Assembly: GCF_902167145.1 (NCBI RefSeq)
Contig: NC_050096.1
Location: 181,881,825-181,945,824 of the forward strand
Direction of reading: 5' to 3'
Source of the DNA: Zea mays
Lineage: Eukaryota > Streptophyta > Magnoliopsida > Poales > Poaceae
DNA: 64,000 bases
Shown here: positions 55,690-64,000 of the stretch, piece by piece
Numbering within the stretch: the stretch's first letter is position 1
How the letters are laid out: every line of letters begins with the position of its first letter
Notes under the pieces: generated by a model
Database searches by the model: none
Seen by the model: the letters and a program-made list of their open reading frames with translations, nothing else
What the model was told of the DNA's origin: nothing
Position numbers and translations under genes: made by a program

Positions 55690-55990
55690 TACTACAGTAA
55701 ACCTCTGTACAGGCGGTCCGGTTAGCCTCTACACAGGCGGTTCCAGGAACCGCTTGTGGTGCACCGACTGTGATGTAAAACAACATCACAGGCGGTCAAT
55801 CAAAAACCGCTTGTGATAGACACACATCACAGGAGGTCCGGTTTAAAAGAACCGCCTGTGATAGACACACATCCCAGGCGGTCCAGTTTAAAAGAACCGC
55901 CTGTGATAGACACACATCACAGGCGGTTTCTAATCCTAGCCGCTTGTGTTAGCCACACATCACAGGCGGTTTCAAATATAAGTCCGACTG
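55690..55990 (+). repeat. Left terminus and subterminal array of CACTA-F
   Basis: About ten units of TCACAGGCGGT or its inverse, spaced by short AT-rich or GACACACA segments. Confidence 0.85.
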
Positions 55991-56263
55991 TATTTCAATA
56001 TACAGATTCCAGATTCATATTTAGATTCCAGATTCATATACAGAATTAATAACAGAATCAAACACAGATTCAAACACATATTCCATACACAGATTCCATA
56101 CACAGATTTATACCTATCAAGTTCCATAACAGGTTCCATACACAGATTCATCCACATATCAAGTTCCATCATACACAGATTTATACACATATCAAGTTGC
56201 ATAACAACTCAACATCTCAAAGTTCCATAGACAACTAAACATCTAAAGTTCCTAACTAAAGAT
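55991..56263. repeat. Degenerate short tandem repeat
   Basis: Repeated words such as ACAGATTCCATACACAGATT and ATATCAAGTTCCAT across about 230 bp, between the array and the 3' end of the leftward gene. Confidence 0.6.
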
Positions 56264-59200
56264 CTAAACACTGTGTGATATCGTGTACAAATTTAGTTCT
56301 GGGAATTGTTGCAAATTTCCATTTGTATTGTAGAATAGCCCTTGTTGATGAAGAACTTCACGGCGCATAAAGTAAAGCAAGTCTTTTACAACCTTAGCCA
56401 CGCCGACGGAAACCATATCTCTTTCTAACCATTCAGCATTGATCTTGGATTTAGGAACCTGCAATGAAAGCAAAAAGCAAGCAGTGCTAAGAGTAATGTG
56501 ATGAGCAACAATATAACATAAAAATTGCAACATAGACAATGATAGCGAACTTACATCCTCACGATTGACCATGTAATGAAAGGTGACACGACACCATTCG
56601 CATACATAATAACCGCACAGGACAGTACCCGGAGGTTGTTTGTCACCATATGGAAATAATGATATTGACAAATTAGGCTTGTCCTCTGGATGTTCGCCGC
56701 CAAGACCTTTCCAATAAAAACGGTATGCACTGCATATAAGAATAGCATTGTGAGATTAAGAATACATTTGTTAAGTTGTAATAAGTACAAGTGTGCAATA
56801 ATAATCATACTTATCTAAAATCTTCAAGAAGTCATTATACGTAGCCTTTTCCATTCTCAGTGAGTCGAAGACCACGACTTTACCATGCTTTGGAAAGATC
56901 ATGATACAAATGTAGTGGTCACTATATAGACATAGACGAAAACACATGTTAAGATCACGATTGCCATAATTTATAGTTCAAAACCATGTCGAGAACTTAC
57001 TTAAAGTGGTGCGGAGCTATTATTAAGTCCTTGCCATGTTGTACATGATTATACATGGCTCGTCCAATGTATGCAGCCATTACCTTCATTTTCTTTCTCT
57101 GATTCTGTTTGACGGCTTTCTCCAATTCAGCATCATCCAAGTCTTTGTATTCTTCTCCATGTCTCCGATCAACTTCTTTGTAGCGAGCTTGGGATATCAT
57201 CAACGGGTCAAGAAACCCTGTCTTAAGTTGTTTCTTCTTATCATCCATGTATTGCATCCTACGTGTAAAAGTGTTAATCGTTAGACTCTCGTTTATGTGT
57301 GCGTGTACAAAACCAACAAATATGAAAGTTTAGAGGTACTTACAAGCAAAAGAGGGTTAAGTAGTTGGTTTCCATCCTTTGTCGGTGGTACAACGACTAG
57401 AGATCGTCAAAGAATAAATGCCGCATAGGATCTATATTATCATTGCTCCAAAATGCATCTTCTGGCACAACAAATGTGAAGTCCTCGAGTTTGTATTTGT
57501 TGCTAGCCACCATGTACCACTCATGCATTCTAATCTCAGGAGTCGACAACTTAGAAACTTGCACCGTCGTCAAGAACGGCCTCCCATTCACAAATTTAGG
57601 AGGAACATCCTCCTTCTTGTATATCGAGATATTGGTTTTAAGACGTAATGATTCTCGAGTATGAATCATTCCATCTTCTTCCCATACTTCGAAATTGTCT
57701 ATTTGGGACCGTGTGCGTACTCCATGAGATGCTAATTCCGCTTTTGATTGATTTGTCATAACTCTCCGCAATTTATGCAGGTAGCGTGCCACTGATTCTG
57801 ACGGTTTCTTGACATCGTCAGTGGCGATTCGCTGATGAATTTTCTTTGAAATAGTTGGCCCTTCAACATTGGTGTCAATCTTTGCTTCCTTTTTGATGTT
57901 TGCGTTGACATTCTGAGGAACAATTTTGTCTACGTCCCCCTCGTCCAGTTCCTTAGCAAGAGGTGATATGATTGTTTCAACGATTTTTGTGGAGGTCGGT
58001 GTCATATTTTCTTGCACCATGGGGTATGGAATGATCGAACTATCTTTCTGTTGCATTGGTGTTGAATTCGGCGTTGGTGACTTATGACGCGATACACGAC
58101 TTAAGATCGGCTCATCACCCAACTTGATGTCGCGTCGATGCCAAAGGACCAACTCGTTCATTGCCTCCTGCAAAGTTATGATCCCCTCATCTGGAAAGTC
58201 TATCTCCCAATCTTCACAACCAATGTCTGTGATCTCTAGAACTTGGACCACATCATAGTATGGCGGGACAGGATTATCCTTGTAGTTAACAAGTCCTGGT
58301 TTTACCAAACCAGTAGCAGCTTGTTTTGTTTTTGTCCCAGATCGATTGATTGGAATATGAAGAAAGCAAGGCTTGTCCTCAACAATATCGTCTACAGGGT
58401 ACTTGGTGAAGTCTTGCATAGATCCTACGCTGCTAGGGACTATAGGTGGACTCATGTGGCCTGGCTTGAGTTCAAATGATATGCATTCTGTTTTCTTCAT
58501 TTTGTTCATCACGTTATTAATAGTCTTTTGTACCCTTTCATCAATAGTCTCTTCAAGGGCCCTTTTCGACTTCTCGTGTTTCCTATATGACGACGCATAC
58601 TCTGGAAACGCCTCTCTCCAGGAAATCTTAGAAGAGATTCCCCGAGCCCGTCCAGTGTGTTCAGGATTGCCTAGTGCTGCAGTTAGTATGTCATTCTCCC
58701 TTCGAGGCTTAAATTCGCCCTTCTTTCTCTTATCTGCATATTCTTGAATTTTTGTCGAAACTTCGCCTACCAATTCTGGATGCAAAAGTTTGCCGTCCTC
58801 ACTCAAACCTGCCCGACCTAAGATCCAACGAATAGCTCGCTCATCGATATCTTTTAATATTGGGTCCAAAGTGCCATTAGCTATAGCTTCCTCGATTATC
58901 CTGTTCCACTGCACAACTTTATGGTGATATCCGGTTGACCCCATGCGATGGGGGTGTTTGTTCATCTTCACTCTCTGAGAATTAGTTTCGCCCAGTTCTT
59001 TGGCCTTCAGTTCGGTCTTCTGACGAACAAATTCCTCCCACTGAGCTTGAGTGATTTTCCCCATTTTCTTGGGCGGAGGAACCTTATTCTTCTTAACAAA
59101 TTCCCTATTCATCTCGGCCTTCCACCCACGAAACATCTTGGCCATAGCAGAGAGCATCGACTTCCTTACTGCATCCTCTATGCCTTTTGGGACCTTGAAT

Positions 59201-59784
59201 GACTCAGACAACTTAGCCCATAGCTTATTGCGGGTGTCTTCATCTAAATCCTTCCATTTTTGAAGTGTGATTGGCACTATATATCTAACAGTAGACCCGC
59301 AGGAATTTTGAAACTTTGTAACCACGTCAAGTGGTTCTTCAGGAAACCCCTCTGCATTTAGTTGTGTTACGTACATAACTGCACCTTCTTTCATCTGATT
59401 GGGACCTCGTCGCCCTCGTTTCCGCTTATGTGAAACGGATGATTCAGGCATCGGAGCATCCTCCGTGTTTCGTATAGAACATGCATACTCTTTCTTCTCT
59501 TCATTTGAAATCTATATATTGAAACAAATATTGGCCTTTCATATATGAACATTATTTTAGAATATAGTCGGCATATTTCTATTTACCTCTTCATCGTTGG
59601 GAATATAGTCGGCATCAAGCTCATCTGATGTTTTTTTCTTCCTTGGAGGTATAGGAGGACAAGGATTGTCGTTACTAGAACTATCCTCCCCGCTCCCTTC
59701 ACCGGAGCTGCTCGTTGTCTGCCATTCAAGTTTGGTCGCGTCTTCATCAACTTTGTTAGACGCACCGGTGCAGACCACATCCAT
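56264..59784 (-). pseudogene. CACTA-F accessory gene: plant En/Spm region plus Ulp1-like (C48) protease, one in-frame TAG
   Basis: Exons (minus): 59784-59587, 59511-57344, 57258-57001, 56921-56811, 56729-56555, 56458-56264, with consensus splice sites. ATG at 59784. The N-terminus is acidic with RKKKTSDELDADYIPNDEE; next comes IVPITLQKWKDLDEDTRNK (plant transposase_24-like), then a conserved LHIPINRSGTKTK / PPYYDVVQVLEI region. The C-terminal exons form a cysteine protease fold: SDHYICIMIFPKHG (His), VVFDSLRMEK (Asp), KQPPGTVLCGYYVCEW (Gln and Cys). A TAG at 57397-57399 falls between the halves; sequence after it (SLYHRQRMETNYLTLFCL) still fits, so it looks like a single recent nonsense change. 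Protease domains of this kind occur in several plant TE families. Confidence 0.78.
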
Positions 59785-59969
59785 CCTAGTAGGTACCTAG
59801 TGCACAGCTGGTTCCATCAATAAAGGGATATATTGTTAGTCTGATATACTGGTTCCATCAATAAGGGAACTTGGAGAAAAGGTGATTCAAAAGAAATCGA
59901 GCCCAAACCCGCCTCCATGTCCCTCCTTTCCTCCCCAAACAGAAAGCCTAAACCCGCCTCCGGAGCAGG
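59785..59969. other. Promoter side of the leftward CACTA-F gene
   Basis: Short spacer with a duplicated TGGTTCCATCAATAA (59809 and 59850) between the ATG at 59784 and the B3 inverted repeat. Confidence 0.5.
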
Positions 59970-60284
59970 ATCGGGCCGGGAAGCACGGAGCAGATAGAAG
60001 TGCACTTTCCAATGCAGTTAGACAGAGAAGGAATGGCTGTGATGTTATAATGCTGAAGGACCCCAAGAAGAGATTATGGCCTATTGTCCACCACCACTGC
60101 CCGTTATTTGTGGGCTTCACCGAGGGCTGGAAACATTTGGTGACAGCAAACGACCTTCAGACTGGGGACGTCTGCGAGATTGTTAAGGGGCCAGACGATG
60201 GTGAGCCTATGTACTCTGTCCGGATGTGTGGTCACAAAATTTAAAGCCGCCCCGGCTTCATCTGTGCACTTCTCTTCTCTTATG
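59970..60284 (+). repeat. B3-domain fragment, left arm of a long inverted repeat
   Basis: The plus frame reads GCDVIMLKDPKKRLWPIVHH, HCPLFVGFTEGWKHLVTAND, LQTGDVCEIVKG and ends MCGHKI then TAA (60242-60244). This is the second half of a plant B3 DNA-binding domain (GW and NDLxxGDVC positions). It is inverted relative to 60314-60630. There is no complete B3 domain and no plausible start of a full gene, so it is a captured fragment. Confidence 0.82.
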
Positions 60285-60313
60285 TCGGCTACTAAGATCA
60301 CTTAGCAGCCCAC
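60285..60313. other. Loop of the B3 inverted repeat
   Basis: About 30 bp separate the arms, whose innermost paired bases are CTTCTCTTCTCTTA and TAAGAGAAGAGAAG. Confidence 0.8.
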
Positions 60314-60630
60314 CTAAGAGAAGAGAAGCACACACATGAAGCCGGGGCGGCTTTAAATTTTGTGACCACACATCCGGACATAGTACACCGGCTCACCATC
60401 GTCTGGCCCCTTAACAAGCTTGCAGACGTCCCCAGCCCGAAGGTCGTTTGCTGTCACCAAATGTTTCCAGCCCTCGGTGAAGCCCACAAATAACGGGCAG
60501 TGGTGGTGGATGACAGGCCATAATCTCTTCTTGGTGTCCTTCAGCATTATAACATCACAGCCATGCCTTCTTTGTCTAACTGCATTGGAAAGTGCACTTC
60601 TATCTGCTCCGTGCTTCCCGACCCGATTCA
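60314..60630 (-). repeat. B3-domain fragment, right arm of the inverted repeat
   Basis: The minus frame reads GCDVIMLKDTKKRLWPVIHH, HCPLFVGFTEGWKHLVTAND, LRAGDVCKLVKG, ending MCGHKI then TAA. It differs from the left arm at only a handful of codons. The pairing covers more than 300 bp with high identity. Confidence 0.82.
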
Positions 60631-60924
60631 GGCATTCAGCCGATGCCATTCTCCATATAAGTCCCAAACAGAGAATAGGGATGAGGTAGTCAAGATTGTA
60701 CGCGCTAGTGCTCAACTACTAGCATCTATAGATATGGACACAAGTCCAAATTTGGTGCTACTCGGCACCATCGATATCACTAGGGAAAACAAATACATCA
60801 AAGAGATCCACTTCCCAATAGTACTCGAAGATAGTTCATTGACTTGACACTCTCTAAGAGGTTCATACAAAATACATTATCTCAAAGAGTGAAACCTACG
60901 ATACTCATATCGTGTTGTTTAGGA
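60631..60924. other. Spacer after the B3 repeat
   Basis: AT-rich DNA with no confident gene. Confidence 0.4.
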
Positions 60925-61320
60925 CTAAACATCAACAACCCCTTGACTGGTCGCTATCATACTCAATTCCAAAATATTTTTCCAATATGTCGGCTTGAGT
61001 AAGGAGATCTGGGCTTGGGAGTTCCTCCAAATCATCTGCAGCTTCATCATCTTCAGCATATTGCAGGGCTTCATCTTGAATAATTTTAGCCCTCTTGGAG
61101 TCAGCATACTTTTTGATGGACAGAGCACACTTCTCAAGCATGTCGCATACATCTCCAATTTGAAACAAAGTGTCTTAAGTGTGTACACTGATTCCGGTTC
61201 ACTAGTATCCACAACCCCATCAGTCACTAGACTGCGAATGATGTAAACATGTGTCTCGATGACTCGAACTGAGCTCTCAACCATGTCAAGTGGCTCTTTT
61301 TCCATCTCTGAAACTAAAAA
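60925..61320 (-). pseudogene. Unidentified captured fragment, frameshifted
   Basis: The minus strand reads MEKEPLDMVESSVRVIETHV then YIIRSLVTDGVVDTSEPES and, after a one-base shift near 61165, FQIGDVCDMLEKCALSIKKY and an acidic tail (EDDEAADDLEELPSPDLLTQ) ending DSDQSRGC and TAG/TGA-type stops. It is helical, charged and plausibly a real protein tail, but I do not recognise the family. It lies next to the B3 fragments inside CACTA-F. Confidence 0.42.
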
Positions 61321-62445
61321 TGACCAAGTCTCACAATCAAAATTGAGATCGCAACAAAGGCAGGGATCAGAGGGAAAACAAGGATGTGGCTTATAGGGCA
61401 AAAGAGGGGTCCAAATAACATTGTCATGGCTATGAACAAGTCAAAGATGGGAGATAAGAACAAGTCTTATAACATAGGGTTGGGAAGCAAAGATAGGTAG
61501 TCAAAAAACAAAGAAGGGAGATAAGGACAAGTCTTATAACATAGGGAGATAATAACATTGTCATGGCTATGTACTTCCATGATGTATGTGGCCATAAGCA
61601 CATTTGCCCTAATGATTATCAAACAAAGATAGGTAGTCAAAAAACACTAAAAATAGACTTGTTGCCCCAATCACTATGAAGATTTTCTACCAAGAAGGGG
61701 TCCTAGTAGTTGCATCAACTATCCATGACAAGATCAAACAACTGACATCGATGGAGGGACACAAAATTCTTCATTCGAAGGATACTAACACCTTAATGGT
61801 ATACAAACATTTAATCAGAAGGGATAAAAGAAATAAAAAAACTGATACCTGAGAAGTAATTGACAACCAAGCAATAAGCATACACAGCTAGAAGTATCTT
61901 ATAACTGACTGGCAACAAGCTACTAAAGCAAAAATGGTGACCTTAACAAAATATGTAAGTGAAAACACCAACAGTAATTAATCTAAGCACTAATAATCAG
62001 GGATAGCCATTGATTAACCTAAGCATTTGATTAACCATTTCTTTTCTGGATAACCATTTTATCCACGAGTCATAGTGGCCAAACCAGGGATGTTGTTTAG
62101 ACGAATAATTAATCTAAGCACTGATAATCAGGGGAACAATACAGTAACAACACAAAGTCTGTAACAAGTAATCTGCCATCAATTAACTTCTGAAATTTGG
62201 AAAGCTATGATTCAAACACATATATATCCAACTGTGTATTCAAACACATATATGATTCAAACACAAGTAATCTGCCATCAATTAACATATATGATTCAAA
62301 CACATATATGATTCAAACACATATAGGAAATTCGAGCCATGAACTTAGAAGAAATGGAACCTGAACTTCGACCTTACTACGAGAGGAAGAAGAAAGAGCT
62401 TATTGAGTACCTCACGAGCCTAATGACCAACAGTTCTTGAGTACC
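61321..62445. other. AT-rich CACTA-F interior
   Basis: No gene seen. Repeated phrases include GGGAGATAAGAACAAGTC (61451 and about 61520) and ACACATATATGATTCAAA (62216-62330), small local duplications. Confidence 0.45.
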
Positions 62446-62725
62446 TCAGGGATGGCGGCGCTTCGGGCTCGGGGACGGGGACGGCGGCGCTTGGGCTCAG
62501 GGACGGCGGCGCACTCGGTGCTCGGGCTCGGGGACTCGGCGCTCGAGCTCGGGGACGGGGACGGCGGCGCTTGGGCTTAGGGACGGCGGCGCTCGGGCTC
62601 GGGGACGGCGGCGCTCGGGCTCGGGGACGGCGGCGCTCGGGCTCGGGGACGGGGACGGCGGCGCTTAGGCTCGGGGACGGGGACGACGGCGCTCGGGCTC
62701 GGGCTCGGGGACGAGGACAGCGGCA
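62446..62725. repeat. GC-rich minisatellite
   Basis: Tandem units of GGCGCTCGGGCTCGGGGACG with variable GGGGACGGGGAC inserts. The open frames on both strands are artefacts of the repeat. Confidence 0.82.
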
Positions 62726-62799
62726 GCCTGGCGGCACAACTGTGTCAGCTCGGGCGGGACGAGTTAGGGTTCCTGCCGGAACCAACAAGCCTTTTATAT

Positions 62800-62970
62800 T
62801 GTAAACAATCACAGACGGATATTTAGAAAAACCGCCTGTGATAGATAACATCACAGGCGGTTTTTTATTCCGACCGCCTGTGATAGATTAACTTCACAGG
62901 CGGTCGGAATAAAAAACCGCTTGTGATGTTATCTATCACATGCGGTTTTTTCTAAATATCCGCCTGTGAT
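62800..62970. repeat. Palindromic TCACAGGCGGT array upstream of tnp2-F
   Basis: A near-perfect inverted repeat centred near 62890: GGATATTTAGAAAAACCGCC (left) answers GGCGG/GCGG-TTTTTTCTAAATATCC (right). It contains the same 11-bp units as the left terminus. Confidence 0.82.
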
Positions 62971-62979
62971 GTGTGTACA

Positions 62980-62988
62980 CTATAAAAG
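62980..62988 (+). promoter_or_regulatory. TATA box for tnp2-F
   Basis: CTATAAAAG directly after the palindromic array, followed by a leader and a probable 5' UTR intron ending TATAG at 63394. Confidence 0.62.
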
Positions 62989-63403
62989 GACTAGCCCACG
63001 GGTTCCAGAACCCTATCTCCCAGAACATTCACAGCACTGTAGCGGCGGCGGGTATTTTTTGAGATCTACAGGGAGAAGGTTTTGTTTTTGAGTTTATTGA
63101 TTGATTTCAATAGTTTATGCATATATATGATCTCCATTTGTTTTCTTTCTCATTTTGATGCGATTTTTTGCCTCAATTTTGTAATATAGACCGGATTTGA
63201 AGAAAAACTTAGGAATTCCAAGATTTGGACTTGTAGTAGTTGATCTAGTTTAAAGATTCTTTAGAAACACAGTTGTCTCACCTCAAGGTACCTATTGCTG
63301 CAATGTTTGTTTCATTTTCATGCACATCAATTCGTTTCATGTTTTATGGATGAATTCAATTAATTAATGATTTTATTGATGTTAATCAATATAGGGATAT
63401 GTA

Positions 63404-64000
63404 ATGGACCGAGGTTGGATGTACAATGTGCCAAGACCACATCCGTCGTACATTCGAAATTTGAGAAGCTTTATTGAAGCGGCCAACAAGCACACGAATT
63501 TGCGAAAGAGCAAGGAGATATTATGTCTGTGCATCGATTGTGATAATAAGATAGCTTGGAGAGATACAGGAGTAATCCAATCACATCTGCTAAAAAGAGG
63601 GTTTAAAAACAATTACACGATATGGTCAGAACATGGTGAGTTGGATCCGTGTGAAGTGCCTGGTAATGACGAGAGAGTTGCCGGAATTTTAGATCTTAAA
63701 GTTGATGGTAAAGTGGATAATGTGGATGCTAATCAAGATTTTGAAGAATTTGATTGTGAAGAGATGTTGCGCCATATGGAACCAGAAATGTTGAGTTCTG
63801 TGGGATCGCAGAAAGGGCTATCTAAAATGGAGGGACTGGAAAGTGCCTCAAAAGAACCTTTATATGATGAATCAAAGGGTTGTGACAAAGAGTTTACTAC
63901 ACTGCGTACAGTTCTAGAACTTCTTAAGTTGAAGGCTAGCGCCGGATGGTCTGATACTAGCTTCACAGATCTTTTGAATTTTCTGTCCCAATTACTACCA
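63404..64000 (+). CDS. CACTA-F tnp2 transposase, N-terminal part, open to the window end
   Basis: 199 codons without a stop, beginning MDRGWMYNVPRPHPSYIRNL. Residues ~38-80 contain CLCIDCDNK ... SHLLKRGFKNNYTIWSEHGE, the zinc-binding Transpos_assoc module at the start of plant TNP2. An acidic linker follows. The stretch LYDESKGCDKEFTTLRTVLE then LLKLKASAGWSDTSFTDLLN is the standard TNP2 segment before the catalytic region. The catalytic core is beyond the window. No break is seen so far, unlike copies A-C and the 49780 remnant, so this may be the only potentially active transposase here. Confidence 0.88.
   Translation, partial: MDRGWMYNVPRPHPSYIRNLRSFIEAANKHTNLRKSKEILCLCIDCDNKIAWRDTGVIQSHLLKRGFKNNYTIWSEHGELDPCEVPGNDERVAGILDLKVDGKVDNVDANQDFEEFDCEEMLRHMEPEMLSSVGSQKGLSKMEGLESASKEPLYDESKGCDKEFTTLRTVLELLKLKASAGWSDTSFTDLLNFLSQLLP

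Larger units (their letters stand above)
55687..64000. mobile_element. CACTA-F, left part, runs off the window
   Basis: Starts CACTACTACAGTAAACC at 55687, inside the LINE endonuclease. A subterminal array of TCACAGGCGGT / ACCGCCTGTGA units follows. It has a leftward En/Spm-Ulp1-type gene and a rightward tnp2 gene, with TCACAGGCGGT units again just upstream of tnp2. The right terminus is outside. I treat it as one element because both repeat zones share the same unit; two adjacent related elements are an alternative. Confidence 0.7.

Noticed and set aside
60010..60244. Two functional B3 transcription-factor genes
   Set aside because: Each copy holds only the second half of one B3 domain without a proper start, and the copies form an inverted repeat inside a transposon.
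62420..62854. 144-codon Pro/Ser/Arg-rich ORF on the minus strand
   Set aside because: It is a translation of the GC-rich minisatellite.

Overview
The window is nuclear DNA from a grass, most likely maize or a close Andropogoneae relative. The evidence is the TE content: Helitrons with the maize-type TCTnTACTA start and hairpin-CTAG end, CACTA (En/Spm) elements with CACTCGGCAAAG arrays, gag-only LTR elements with palindromic CACCGG/CCGGTG repeats, and small thaumatin-like genes. No bacterial-type operon is present. The only apparently functional host genes are two small thaumatin-like (PR-5) genes; almost everything else is nested transposons and the host-gene pieces they carry.

Layout. 1-891 is an LTR tail. 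1624-2148 (minus) is small TLP gene 1. About 510 bp upstream of its ATG lies an ~8.4 kb Helitron (2658-11074, plus). It carries pieces of an NRT2-like nitrate transporter, an RRM-protein C-terminus and an MSL mechanosensitive channel, and was later hit by a small CACTA (2899-3909, TSD TGC) and a reversed gag-only LTR element (4092-7841). Two short Helitron copies follow end to end (11078-11737). 12114-44453 is a block of three related CACTA copies. A (minus, 12114-22949) is truncated and holds a 6.4 kb gag-only copia-type element (15231-21650, TSD ATATG). B (plus, ~23794-32162) keeps all its exons but has nonsense mutations. C (plus, 32163-44453) is degenerate and holds CACTA-D (34059-38170, TSD GGA), which carries a cyclophilin gene fragment. 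A 5S-rRNA-like LTR fragment lies between A and B.

45164-45697 (minus) is small TLP gene 2. Next come a probable solo LTR, a three-copy ~236 bp tandem repeat, a MITE-like fragment, a further CACTA transposase remnant (49780-51305) and a frameshifted third TLP copy (51334-51839). A broken LINE (52070-55686) is cut by a last CACTA, F, which runs past the window end. F has a leftward gene joining a plant En/Spm-type region to an Ulp1/C48-like protease, a rightward and so far open tnp2 gene, and between them a long inverted duplication of a host B3-domain fragment.

Themes. A same-strand cluster of small PR-5 genes has been spread over ~50 kb by TE insertion. Three different TE types (a Helitron, CACTA-D and CACTA-F) carry host gene pieces. 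The strongest candidates for something new are the B3 inverted repeat in CACTA-F, which could form a long hairpin RNA, and the multi-gene Helitron with its in-frame chimeric ORF. All family names come from residue patterns recalled from known families; no database search was run.
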